A stretch of DNA of 9,729 bases from JADFNO01 sp965369945 (GTDB lineage Bacteria > Planctomycetota > Phycisphaerae > Phycisphaerales > SM1A02): contig CBDUST010000163.1 of NCBI GenBank assembly GCA_965369945.1, forward strand, positions 1 through 9,729, written 5' to 3'. Below the pieces are notes generated by a model. The model searched no databases. It was not told where the DNA came from and was given only the letters and a program-made list of their open reading frames with translations. Below are positions 1-7,238 of the stretch, in pieces. The position numbers and the translations under genes were made by a program. Position 1 is the first letter of the stretch. Every line of letters begins with the position of its first letter.

Positions 1-765
1 GGCTTCAGCGGCGGGAGCGTGCACATAGGATGCGTTGGCGATGGCAAATGCCTTGTCGCTATGGCACATTGAGCAGTGATCCGGGCCATCTCCGGCCTTG
101 AGCAGATCGGCATAATTCGATTCGTGAGGCTCATGACATGCCGTGCATTCTCCGGAAGCGAAGGGGCCGTGCATCTTCTGGCCCTGATCGACAACATGAC
201 ATTTCAGGCATACGTCGCGCACTGATCCGGCAGTGAGAAGGAACTTGGTGTCAGAGACATGTGGTCGATGACACGTGATGCAGCCCTCCTCCTCAACAGC
301 TGCGTGCTGATGGACGCGATTCCCTTCGACGGGATGGCAGAATGTGCACCCTTCGTTACCGCGACGTCGTAGCGGGAACGTATGAGCACCTTGATCCGAC
401 TCGTGGCAAACAAGGCAATCGCCGGTGCTCACAACCCCATGCACATATCGAGCTGTGGCAAATGTGGCGTGGCATTCAGCCGTCACACAACTCGCATCAG
501 GCGGCAACAGCTCGCTCGGCTTACGCGCAGGTGTTATTGGCGGAGAAAGAACAAGCGGGTTCCGCACGTCCGATGACCAGTTCTCTTTGGATTGTCCGAC
601 AGTCGGCTCAGCGAACGAAGATGAAGACGGATGGCTTGTCGGTGACGAGTCATCATCGCAACCGCCAATAACCACAGCGCCTGCAAGGCAGAGCGCGCGT
701 ATCCAGCGGTGCGCACCGATGCGTGGATCAGCTCTGGCTCGATGGCATCTTCTGCCTGTGGTCAT
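1..765 (-). CDS. Multiheme c-type cytochrome, probable lipoprotein, paired-CXXCH type (3' end outside window)
   Basis: This reading frame stays open to the window edge, giving the first 255 residues of a longer protein. The ATG overlaps the stop of the upstream NapC/NirT-like gene (ATGA, 762-765), and AGGAG at 774-778 lies 8 nt before it, so the start is well supported and translation is probably coupled. A basic N-terminus and a hydrophobic stretch (about 24-35) end in VVIGGC with Cys36, a plausible lipobox followed by three Asp residues. A low-complexity Ser/Pro linker (about 40-90) leads into the heme domain. That domain begins with an atypical CX4CH (Cys93), then six CXXCH sites (Cys117, 140, 162, 186, 207, 231). 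The CxxCHxPHxS-x4-LL pattern matches the paired-CXXCH family. The layout parallels the 15-heme cytochrome at 5792-7201, so the two look paralogous. It probably carries electrons in the periplasm or on a membrane surface. The partner, acceptor and total heme number are unknown. Confidence 0.88.
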   Translation of the reverse strand, partial: MTTGRRCHRARADPRIGAHRWIRALCLAGAVVIGGCDDDSSPTSHPSSSSFAEPTVGQSKENWSSDVRNPLVLSPPITPARKPSELLPPDASCVTAECHATFATARYVHGVVSTGDCLVCHESDQGAHTFPLRRRGNEGCTFCHPVEGNRVHQHAAVEEEGCITCHRPHVSDTKFLLTAGSVRDVCLKCHVVDQGQKMHGPFASGECTACHEPHESNYADLLKAGDGPDHCSMCHSDKAFAIANASYVHAPAAEA

Positions 766-2318
766 CGTCGCGTCTCCTGCGAATCAGCATCCACGGCTTC
801 ATGATCGTCGGAAGATTCGCTACTCCCCATGATTCGCTGACAGTTCTCGATCGCCACGTTCAGAAGGGCGGTTGCGTAGTTAACGTTGTGCACACCTCCG
901 GCAAGCTTGACAAACCGCACGTTGTGTTCCGCGTCCGCAAGCAGCCTTCGGCATTCGAGGGCCACGCTGGGGGGAAGCTGCGAATTGGCAAGGAAATCGC
1001 TGGCCCTTTCGGTGGCGATCTGAGTGTCGTGAAGGTGCTCGCTGATCGTCGTCTTCCACAGATCGAGCGCCTCGCGATACTGGTTTCCATGACAATCGTC
1101 GCAGCTTTGCTGAATCGCGACATACGTTTGACCGACAACCTGCGCAATCTCCCCCGATCTTGAGCGTTCTCGGTGGCAGGCGATGCAATCTACCTGCGCG
1201 CGAAACATCGGACTTGGCATGTCAGGAACCCCGCGCCCACCCGTGCCGCGGTACAACTCGTCGGGACCGGCGTGCGTCGAACTGTGGCATTGACTGCACA
1301 TACCGCCGTGATCGAACAGCGGCCCCTCGCCGAGAACCTGCTGCTGGCGAGGTACGCTGGCAGAAAGATGATGTTCAATTTCAATATGGCAGCCTCCACA
1401 CTCCACCTTGTTGTCGGTTATGTGGATTTGATGAATGAACCGTGGCTCACCGTACCGGGCGATTTGCTGAGGCTGGTTGTGGCAGTTCCAGCACATTTGG
1501 CGAGGAACCGCCCCGTCGCCGTTGACGGTGTCGGAGTGGCAGTTGATACATTCAACGCCTCGGCCGACGTAGTCATCGTGGTTGAACATCCCGGTTGCCA
1601 GACGAATCTCGCTCTTGGGCGCGCTGTGACAAGACGTGCAACCGCCTAACACTTCTTCGTCGCGACCATGCTTGAGTCCCTTGAAATGGCAGAGGTAGCA
1701 TGTGTTGAGCGTGACCACAATGTGTCGACCCTGGACGATCTGTGAATGGCACGACACACAGCGGAGTTGTTTCCCTCTTCGAAGTTCCTTGAGGTGCGGT
1801 GTGTGGTCAAATTGGATTGTGATCGGCTCGTTGGTCTGGGTCACCGTCGTCCAAGCGACGTCACCTTCCAAGAGGCGTCGCTCGTGGCAACCGTCTCGCA
1901 GGCACGATGCATCGCGAACTTCCGCGTGAGGTTTCGAGCCGTAGGTGTTGGTGATGTACTTAACGGCTTGGCTTGTTGCCTCGAACTTTCCGCGGATCGT
2001 ACTTTCCCAGCCCGGCTCGAAATGGCAGTCACCGCACGGCACTTCCGAATGCGTCGATTCGTGCCACGCGAGATAGTACGGCTCCATGATGTGGCACGAT
2101 CTGCAAAAATCCGGCTGCATGGAGTATTCAACAAAGGCTGAGCCGCCAGCCAGCACGACCAGCAGCACCAAAAGAACCCATCCCCAGCCTGACGGTCGGT
2201 AGTGGATCCACCGGCCCTCACGCCGGGCCAGTCCAATCAACCTCAACCCGAGCGGCGTGGACCTCTTGTGTTGCATCGGGTCGGAATCGGTGTTCATGGA
2301 TCGATCAGCATTTGCCAT
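762..2318 (-). CDS. NapC/NirT-type membrane-anchored 12-heme cytochrome c, probable quinol dehydrogenase
   Basis: This 518-residue protein has one N-terminal membrane anchor (about 45-64). It is followed at once by CRSCH (Cys72) and CGDCH (Cys95), spaced as in NapC/NirT/NrfH quinol dehydrogenases, including the HExTH stretch between them. The first motif is followed by IMEP, so Met78 is a candidate ligand near heme 1. A CX4CH (Cys139) and nine more CXXCH sites (Cys187, 207, 227, 257, 276, 307, 341, 378, 406) make twelve potential hemes, far more than the four of NapC/NrfH. The last 110 residues are heme-free and helical, with GGVHNVNYATALLN, a tail seen in several multiheme cytochromes. By family, it should oxidise membrane quinol and pass electrons into the periplasm. 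Geobacter ImcH (NapC/NirT, seven hemes) is the closest functional analogue I know. AGGAG at 2325-2329 sits 6 nt before the ATG and overlaps the stop of the CbcL-like gene, so the two are cotranscribed. The acceptor is not known. Confidence 0.9.
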   Translation of the reverse strand: MANADRSMNTDSDPMQHKRSTPLGLRLIGLARREGRWIHYRPSGWGWVLLVLLVVLAGGSAFVEYSMQPDFCRSCHIMEPYYLAWHESTHSEVPCGDCHFEPGWESTIRGKFEATSQAVKYITNTYGSKPHAEVRDASCLRDGCHERRLLEGDVAWTTVTQTNEPITIQFDHTPHLKELRRGKQLRCVSCHSQIVQGRHIVVTLNTCYLCHFKGLKHGRDEEVLGGCTSCHSAPKSEIRLATGMFNHDDYVGRGVECINCHSDTVNGDGAVPRQMCWNCHNQPQQIARYGEPRFIHQIHITDNKVECGGCHIEIEHHLSASVPRQQQVLGEGPLFDHGGMCSQCHSSTHAGPDELYRGTGGRGVPDMPSPMFRAQVDCIACHRERSRSGEIAQVVGQTYVAIQQSCDDCHGNQYREALDLWKTTISEHLHDTQIATERASDFLANSQLPPSVALECRRLLADAEHNVRFVKLAGGVHNVNYATALLNVAIENCQRIMGSSESSDDHEAVDADSQETRR

Positions 2319-2327
2319 GGCTCTCTC

Positions 2328-4580
2328 CTAGAGCGCCTCAAGACCGGCCATGATGATCAGCGCGACGATGGTGAAACCGATCCCCATCGCAACGACACCG
2401 ACAACGACTGCCAGTTTGCGCTGCCAACGGGGTGCGGGCGGCACCCTCAGTGCATCGAGTTCACCCGTCTCGACGAGCCTCGCATATTCATCAGCGCGCT
2501 CCACCTTGAATTCTTCCTCGGGCACTTGGCCGGTGAAGATCACGTCGTCGACCGGGAACTTCTCCAGGCGCAGATGCGCGTTGAAGAAATGAATAGTAAA
2601 GATGAAACATACGGCTAGCAGGGCTTCGTACCCGTGTACGATCGTCGCCACGTTGAATATCCAGCCGGGCATGAAGGACGAGAAAAACTCCGGGAACCAC
2701 AACAAGAATCCAGAGCCGCCGATGATGCCGATCCCAATAATCTCTGCTGAGTAGTCGAACTTCTCCCAATACGTCCAGCGATCAAACGTAGGCTTTCTCC
2801 CTCCCAACAGGAACCATCGAAACATAGCCAAGCAGTCAGTCACGTCACGAAGACGCGGAAGCATTGTGTTCGGCCCGATCAGCCAATCTCGCACGAGGGA
2901 TCCCCGGTGTCTCCGCGCCTTTTGAATCATTCCGAAGATGTGAAGGACAAAATTCGCAATGAGAAGGACCGCGAAGATACGATGAATTACACCCACCACA
3001 TCGCCTCCACCCAAGAACGTAACCAGCGCCCTCGCCCAGCCGTGATCCGATAGCAACAGAGGCAAGCCCGTCAGTGTCAATCCGAAGAAAGCGATGATCA
3101 AGAGGGCGTGATTGACACGGTTGATTAGGGTGAAGCGCCGAATCCCGTGCGGGTTGGCGATCGCACGCGGTTGCCGAGGGCGTTTGCGGCGCTCGATCAG
3201 GGAACGTACGAACCACAGCACCGAATGCAGGCCGTAGAATCCGAACGCCAAACTCATGACGACAACGAAGTACCACCACACGGCGTGAAGCAACGGATAC
3301 CGGTCCCCATCCAGGTAGTCTGCATGCGGATCAAACTGCACGAACCGGGCGTTCGCCCCCTCGTGACACTGTCGGCAGGTCTCAACAAGATTATTCGGGT
3401 GCAGGCGAGAATCCTCGTCTTCAGTCGGAAGAATATCATGCGCACCGTGGCAGTCACTGCATCGAGCGGCGCGAGTCGAGCCGAGCTCGGTAACTCGACC
3501 GTGATAGCTTGCGCGATACGTTTTGTAGAAGCTCGCTCGTCGGCCCTGGCTCATCTCCGCTCGGTCGTGGCATTCACCGCACTCGGTCACAATGTCAACG
3601 AGTGCTTCGGGCGTCGATGCGCGCGTAATCTGGTGTCCCGCATGGCAATCAGTGCAGACGGGCGCCCGCTCATCGCCCTCGGCAAACTTCCTTCCGTGGA
3701 TGCTCCGTTGGTAGGTCTCAGTAACGCCGAGATGGCATCGTCCGCATGTCGTTGGAATCTGCTCGCGGTGCGTTGAGGCGCCCGCAGTGCTCGCCGGCAA
3801 GATATCGTGATACTGATGGCAATCGCCGCACGTCGCTGCAACAACGAGCCCACTTGCGCTCACTGCCAGCCCGTGTACGCTATCCAGATACGATTGAACC
3901 TGCTGCTGCGACGTCTTTCCGTTGAAGAACGGTTGGGCGTGTGTCTTATGACAATCTCCGCAAATGGCGACGGAATTGAACGGATGCGTGAGTGATTCTC
4001 GTTGTTCAACCGGCAATATGTCGTGCGTCCCGTGGCACGAGGCACACCGCGGGGCATCAGGATTCCCGTTTGCCAACGCTTCAGCATGTGAACTTCGATC
4101 AAAGTCCGCTTGCGCTTGAACGTGGCACGCGCTGTTGCATGTCGCCGGTTCAAGAACGCGCGCGTGAGGTAGCACACCAACATCCGCGTGACAGTTGACA
4201 CATAGCAGGTCTGCGTGGGTGCTGAATTGGAGCGGATTGGGACCGAGGTACAGTCCCGGTCGAGATCCTTTAGATTCCTGGAACATTCCCAAGTCGCCCT
4301 CAAGCGGCGCCACCATCACACTGCGCTCACGTGCCGTTAGTTCACCGATATGCGATTGGCTGTGACATTCCAGACAGCGATGATTGTCCGATGCGGCCTC
4401 AGATCCATCCTGTAGGTCCACATCGAGTTGGCCGATCGAACTGATCAACGACCCAGACATCGCAACAGCCGCAGCCATAGGCATGAAAACCATAATCAGT
4501 GACCAGCGCAGGAGCCTCCGCCGAAGCAGCCGCCGAATCAACCCGGGTTCCTTGTCAGGCTTTTTCGGGGTATTGACCAT
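2328..4580 (-). CDS. CbcL-like fusion: 11-heme c-type cytochrome with b-type cytochrome membrane domain
   Basis: Starting at the ATG at 4580, the protein has 750 residues. A signal anchor (about 28-50) leads to a periplasmic domain with ten CXXCH sites (Cys69, 127, 179, 207, 251, 279, 309, 334, 374, 402) and one CX3CH (Cys148). Repeats of the form CHGxHDILP recur. The C-terminal half (about 430-750) is polytopic and resembles the FdnI/HydC/thiosulfate-reductase cytochrome b family. Candidate heme b ligands are His491 (NRVNHALL), His533, His547, His649 (VHGYEALL) and His664. This architecture is that of Geobacter CbcL, a fusion of a nine-heme c domain with a HydC/FdnI-type b domain that acts in quinol oxidation for low-potential metal reduction. 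Here there are 11 c hemes. An in-frame TTG at 4613 would add 11 residues. I reject it because it has no Shine-Dalgarno and sits at the predicted sigma-54 transcription start, whereas the ATG has TAAGG 9 nt upstream. It heads an operon with the NapC/NirT-like gene. Direction of electron flow and physiological acceptor are inferred. Confidence 0.9.
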   Translation of the reverse strand: MVNTPKKPDKEPGLIRRLLRRRLLRWSLIMVFMPMAAAVAMSGSLISSIGQLDVDLQDGSEAASDNHRCLECHSQSHIGELTARERSVMVAPLEGDLGMFQESKGSRPGLYLGPNPLQFSTHADLLCVNCHADVGVLPHARVLEPATCNSACHVQAQADFDRSSHAEALANGNPDAPRCASCHGTHDILPVEQRESLTHPFNSVAICGDCHKTHAQPFFNGKTSQQQVQSYLDSVHGLAVSASGLVVAATCGDCHQYHDILPASTAGASTHREQIPTTCGRCHLGVTETYQRSIHGRKFAEGDERAPVCTDCHAGHQITRASTPEALVDIVTECGECHDRAEMSQGRRASFYKTYRASYHGRVTELGSTRAARCSDCHGAHDILPTEDEDSRLHPNNLVETCRQCHEGANARFVQFDPHADYLDGDRYPLLHAVWWYFVVVMSLAFGFYGLHSVLWFVRSLIERRKRPRQPRAIANPHGIRRFTLINRVNHALLIIAFFGLTLTGLPLLLSDHGWARALVTFLGGGDVVGVIHRIFAVLLIANFVLHIFGMIQKARRHRGSLVRDWLIGPNTMLPRLRDVTDCLAMFRWFLLGGRKPTFDRWTYWEKFDYSAEIIGIGIIGGSGFLLWFPEFFSSFMPGWIFNVATIVHGYEALLAVCFIFTIHFFNAHLRLEKFPVDDVIFTGQVPEEEFKVERADEYARLVETGELDALRVPPAPRWQRKLAVVVGVVAMGIGFTIVALIIMAGLEAL

Positions 4581-4589
4581 GGTCGTAAG

Positions 4590-4594
4590 CCTTA
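4590..4594 (-). promoter_or_regulatory. Ribosome binding site fixing the CbcL-like start at 4580
   Basis: TAAGG on the minus strand lies 9 nt before the ATG at 4580, while the alternative TTG at 4613 has nothing comparable upstream. The site lies in the perfect 5+1+5 dyad GTAAGGCTTAC (4585-4595). Its one-base centre is too tight to form an RNA hairpin, so the symmetry may be chance. Confidence 0.6.
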
Positions 4595-4620
4595 CACCTG
4601 CTCGTTTCCACAAAAACAGA

Positions 4621-4639
4621 TTGCAAGTCCCATGCCATA
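4621..4639 (-). promoter_or_regulatory. Sigma-54 (-24/-12) promoter of the CbcL-like operon
   Basis: The minus strand reads TGGCATG-GGAC-TTGCA, matching 11 of 12 defined bases of the sigma-54 consensus TGGCACG-N4-TTGCW. The essential GG (4636-4635) and GC (4624-4623) are separated by exactly 10 nt. The expected transcription start is near 4611, about 31 nt before the ATG at 4580. This sigma factor needs an ATP-driven NtrC-type activator, so the operon is probably switched by a dedicated signal. The assignment is from sequence only. Confidence 0.68.
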
Positions 4640-4670
4640 GCTGGACCCCGCAGATGCCTTGAATACAGGC

Positions 4671-4703
4671 GTTTTCCAGGGATGTTCCCGGGATAAGGAA
4701 AAC
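4671..4703. promoter_or_regulatory. Inverted repeat, candidate activator site or mRNA structure
   Basis: GTTTTCC (4671-4677) and GGAAAAC (4697-4703) are perfect 7-bp inverted arms around a 19-nt centre, which itself holds GGGA-TGT-TCCC (4679-4689). The centre lies about 75 bp upstream of the predicted sigma-54 start, a usual position for an activator site. It does not share an obvious sequence with the dyad at 7304-7323. It could instead be part of the 3' end of the upstream transcript. Confidence 0.35.
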
Positions 4704-4716
4704 CCCGGATGCCGGG
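4699..4716 (-). terminator. Weak intrinsic-terminator-like hairpin after the thioredoxin/TPR gene
   Basis: On the minus-strand transcript CCCGG-CAT-CCGGG forms a 5-bp GC stem with a 3-nt loop, followed by GTTTTCC. It lies about 30 nt past the TAG stop at 4749 and before the next promoter, where a terminator is expected. The stem is short and the T-run has only four residues, so termination is likely to be partial. Confidence 0.33.
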
Positions 4717-4748
4717 CGTCTCGGATCTAAGATGTGTTCTTGGGCGTT

Positions 4749-5783
4749 CTAATAGGCAATCGAAGTCCTCTTGAGCTGCTCAAGCAGCAATTGAGCTGCC
4801 CTCTTGAAGCTGGCCGCGGCCTCAGCAGTCGCCCCGCGTTGCTCGTGAACAAGTCCGAGCAAGTAATGGGCGCGGCCGTTGTTTGGAGCATCTGCCAAAA
4901 CGTCTTGGATAAGTTCCTCTGCCTCGGAAAGTGCAACCGGATCACGCGCAAGGTAGATCGATGCTAGGCCGAGCTTTGCCTGCGTCGTTTTCGGAGCGTC
5001 CTCGATCACTCGCTGAAACAACACTTCCGCCTCGTCCGATCGATCGAGCTTCGTAAGGACTTCCGCCAAACCCAACCGCGCCTCGATCGATTCGGGAACA
5101 AGTTCAATCGCCTCACGATACTTCGATTCTGCAAGGCTGGTCATGTTGCGCTGCGCCAACCGATGGGCAAACTGCACGAGGCGCTCAGCCTTGCGGTGCG
5201 GCTGGTCAACAATCACTTCCGACCCACCACGGAGATTCGCATCAAACTGATCGAACGTCAGATCGCCGCAGGCAACCAAAAGCGCATCAAGAACAGTGTC
5301 ACCAAACTGAGGCGTCAATCCTGTCTGAATATGAACAAGGTTTCCACGCCCGTCCACGACCGCGACCGTCGGCGACACCACCGCCTGATAAGCCCCAAAA
5401 CACTCGCGTGCCGTGTCGTGAACGACAATCGGCGGTCGCTTGGCTTTGGTGCTATCAAAGGCCAGGTCATTCACGTTGCCGCCCTTTGACAACACAAGAA
5501 TCCATTGGATGCGTTGATCGTCGAGCCGTGGAATATCGAGCGCTGCGTCGATAAGTTGGCAAGCGCGCTCAGTGCGTTGTTGGCCGGCCTCGCCAAACAT
5601 GACGATCAGGACGTCTCCTCGCATCTGCTGTGTATCTACGGCCTTGCCATCGATCGCAGATGTGTTGATGCGCGGCGCCGGGTCGCCTCGTTTCAGATCA
5701 GCGAACCCATGAGCTGGTATCGCCAAACAGATCGCTGCAATACAAAGCCATCCCAAACGGTTCGCTTTCCGATCACACATCAT
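4749..5783 (-). CDS. Secreted thioredoxin-fold protein lacking CXXC, fused to TPR repeats
   Basis: Starting at the ATG at 5783, the protein has 344 residues. A signal peptide ends around GFA|D (after Ala28), placing it in the periplasm. Residues 30-175 look like a TlpA/ResA/AhpC thioredoxin fold: GDPAP at the start, the beta-strand VLIVMF, then the cis-proline segment VSPTVAVVDGRG (Pro138). Where the catalytic CXXC should stand there is GQQR (67-70), so ordinary dithiol chemistry is not possible; Cys75, Cys129 and Cys172 remain. Residues 200-335 hold about four TPR units (AESKYREAIELVPES, EAEVLFQRVIEDAPK and similar). GTG at 5795 would add four residues, but GAGG at 5790-5793 favours the ATG. 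The gene follows the 15-heme cytochrome by 8 nt. Thioredoxin-like (CcmG/ResA) and TPR (CcmI) proteins both serve cytochrome c maturation, so an assembly or scaffold role is a reasonable inference, but nothing here proves it. Confidence 0.85.
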   Translation of the reverse strand: MMCDRKANRLGWLCIAAICLAIPAHGFADLKRGDPAPRINTSAIDGKAVDTQQMRGDVLIVMFGEAGQQRTERACQLIDAALDIPRLDDQRIQWILVLSKGGNVNDLAFDSTKAKRPPIVVHDTARECFGAYQAVVSPTVAVVDGRGNLVHIQTGLTPQFGDTVLDALLVACGDLTFDQFDANLRGGSEVIVDQPHRKAERLVQFAHRLAQRNMTSLAESKYREAIELVPESIEARLGLAEVLTKLDRSDEAEVLFQRVIEDAPKTTQAKLGLASIYLARDPVALSEAEELIQDVLADAPNNGRAHYLLGLVHEQRGATAEAAASFKRAAQLLLEQLKRTSIAY

Positions 5784-5789
5784 GGCACA

Positions 5790-5793
5790 CCTC
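5790..5793 (-). promoter_or_regulatory. Ribosome binding site choosing the ATG at 5783 over GTG at 5795
   Basis: GAGG on the minus strand lies 6 nt before the ATG at 5783 and overlaps the TGA stop (5792-5794) of the 15-heme cytochrome gene. The GTG at 5795 would have no such site. This arrangement indicates reinitiation or coupling between the two genes. Confidence 0.6.
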
Positions 5794-7201
5794 ACTGTTC
5801 CAGCGTTGTTACTGCCTGGTCAGTAACTCTCAACTTGCTCCGGTCGTAGGTCTTGGCTTTATGGCACGCTGGTGAGCACGACCCACCCGATTCGTCCTGT
5901 TGGAAATTGATTTCCAGTAACCAACCGCCACTGCCATATGGCACTGCTTCACGAATATGAGCTGGTCGCTTGGATGCGTGTACATCATGGCAGGCTCGGC
6001 ACGTGCGACCCTTTTCCTGGTTCACGTGCATCCAATGAAGATTCAAGTCGCCGTCGCGAAAGCCGGTGAGTCCGGTACCGGACTCGTCTTTGACCAGTTC
6101 CGAAAGGTGGCAGCTAAAGCACAACTGATATCGCTTCATCTCAAACGGTGCGTAGAACTCCGCGGGATAGTCCAAGAACAGCATTCCGAAATGCTCACCG
6201 GCATGCGGCTGATGACACGCGGTGCACGCACCATCTCGAATTGGTCCGTGGTGATCGGGATTGTCTTTCAGCAGCGCGGCCATATCAGTCAACGTTCGGC
6301 CGGTCGAAGTTGTGATCGCCTTGTTATGGCACGACAGGCAGAGGTCCGGCTGCGCTGTCTTTTGTAGATCGGGCAGGCGAGTAAAGTGGGGGTTGTGGCA
6401 GTTCACGCAGCCACCGGGCTCGGTGACTGGACCATGTTTGATCGGAGCGGTGCTGACGAAGTTCTTCACACCTTCATGGCAGGAGAAACACAGCGCCGGG
6501 CTGTCCGAGACGAGTTGGTACTTCACATCGGAAGCATGGGGATCGTGGCAGGTTGTGCAGCCATCCTCCAGGGGCTTGTGCTGATGCCGTGCGGCGATAC
6601 CCGTTGGGGCTGACTCTGCATGACATTCGACACACAAATCCTTTGAACTCTTCGTCAACAGCATCTCGTGTGAACTCGAGTGCGGCTCGTGACATACGAT
6701 GCACGCACCGACAGCAACCGGTCCGTGGACGTAATCCTTGTCTTGATAATTTGTTTCGTGGCACGTCTGGCACAGGCCGCCGGCCAAGTCTTCGACTAGC
6801 AGCATCTGGTGATCGGAACCGTGCGGATCGTGGCAGCCGGTGCAGTCGTTCTGTGCAACGGGCTCGTGAACCGTCGACCCTAAACGCAGCGTGTGGCAGT
6901 CGGCACACAAATCGCTTCTGGGTTTGGTGAGTCGGAATAGGTGTTCGCTGGAAACGGCGTATTCGTGGCAATCCAGGCACTTACGCTCGGCGGCGGGCTC
7001 ATGCATGATTGCCCGGTCGAGAATCTCGGAATGGCACGAGCCGTTCGTGCATGAAGGCGTCTCGGTGTTCGGTTTGTCCTGAGTGTCGGCAAAGGACGTT
7101 CCGACCGCCACCGCAGCGACGCCAAGAACGAGTATGCCTACCGCGCCTCCGCCCAAGGCGATTCGACCGGAACCTGATTTGAGGCCAACGAGTCTCGCCA
7201 T
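5792..7201 (-). CDS. Secreted 15-heme c-type cytochrome, doubled-CXXCH repeat type
   Basis: This 469-residue protein has a signal peptide ending near SFA|D (after Ala38), so it is probably a soluble periplasmic cytochrome. Thirteen CXXCH sites (Cys75, 99, 120, 144, 167, 190, 215, 238, 265, 288, 326, 361, 401) are flanked by a CX4CH at the start (Cys51) and a CX3CH at the end (Cys442), so up to fifteen hemes in about 430 residues. Modules of the form HGPV-x4-G-CxxCHxPHxS-x4-LL recur every 35-45 residues and match the paired-CXXCH family. It should act as a multi-step electron conduit or store; a catalytic site is not evident. It is the first gene after a spacer carrying a sigma-54 promoter and shares an operon with the thioredoxin-fold/TPR gene. 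The Shine-Dalgarno is weak (AGTTGGAA just before the ATG). It looks paralogous to the lipoprotein cytochrome at the left edge. Redox partners are inferred from context only. Confidence 0.92.
   Translation of the reverse strand: MARLVGLKSGSGRIALGGGAVGILVLGVAAVAVGTSFADTQDKPNTETPSCTNGSCHSEILDRAIMHEPAAERKCLDCHEYAVSSEHLFRLTKPRSDLCADCHTLRLGSTVHEPVAQNDCTGCHDPHGSDHQMLLVEDLAGGLCQTCHETNYQDKDYVHGPVAVGACIVCHEPHSSSHEMLLTKSSKDLCVECHAESAPTGIAARHQHKPLEDGCTTCHDPHASDVKYQLVSDSPALCFSCHEGVKNFVSTAPIKHGPVTEPGGCVNCHNPHFTRLPDLQKTAQPDLCLSCHNKAITTSTGRTLTDMAALLKDNPDHHGPIRDGACTACHQPHAGEHFGMLFLDYPAEFYAPFEMKRYQLCFSCHLSELVKDESGTGLTGFRDGDLNLHWMHVNQEKGRTCRACHDVHASKRPAHIREAVPYGSGGWLLEINFQQDESGGSCSPACHKAKTYDRSKLRVTDQAVTTLEQ
5972..7003 (-). 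repeat. Protein-level tandem repeats: His-Pro plus paired-CXXCH modules
   Basis: Within the 15-heme cytochrome about seven diverged modules follow one another. Their starts read HEPAAERKC, HEPVAQNDC, HGPVAVGAC, HKPLEDGC, HGPVTEPGGC, HGPIRDGAC and MHVNQEKGRTC. Most continue with xxCHxPHxS and a Leu pair before a second CXXCH. The pattern indicates growth by internal duplication. The His before each module is a good candidate for a distal heme ligand. Confidence 0.75.
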
Positions 7202-7238
7202 GTTCCAACTCGCTTCGTGACAAATCCTCTACCAGACT

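Noticed and set aside
342..832. Plus-strand open frames across the left-edge region
   Set aside because: They are antisense to the seven-motif cytochrome frame, have no recognisable domain and overlap one another; the minus frame explains the region.
4581..4613. In-frame TTG start at 4613 extending the b/c fusion by 11 residues
   Set aside because: It has no Shine-Dalgarno and lies at the predicted sigma-54 transcription start. The ATG at 4580 has TAAGG 9 nt upstream and still leaves a complete signal anchor.
5784..5795. GTG start at 5795 for the thioredoxin-fold/TPR gene
   Set aside because: It adds only four residues, overlaps the previous stop and lacks a ribosome site; GAGG at 5790-5793 serves the ATG at 5783.
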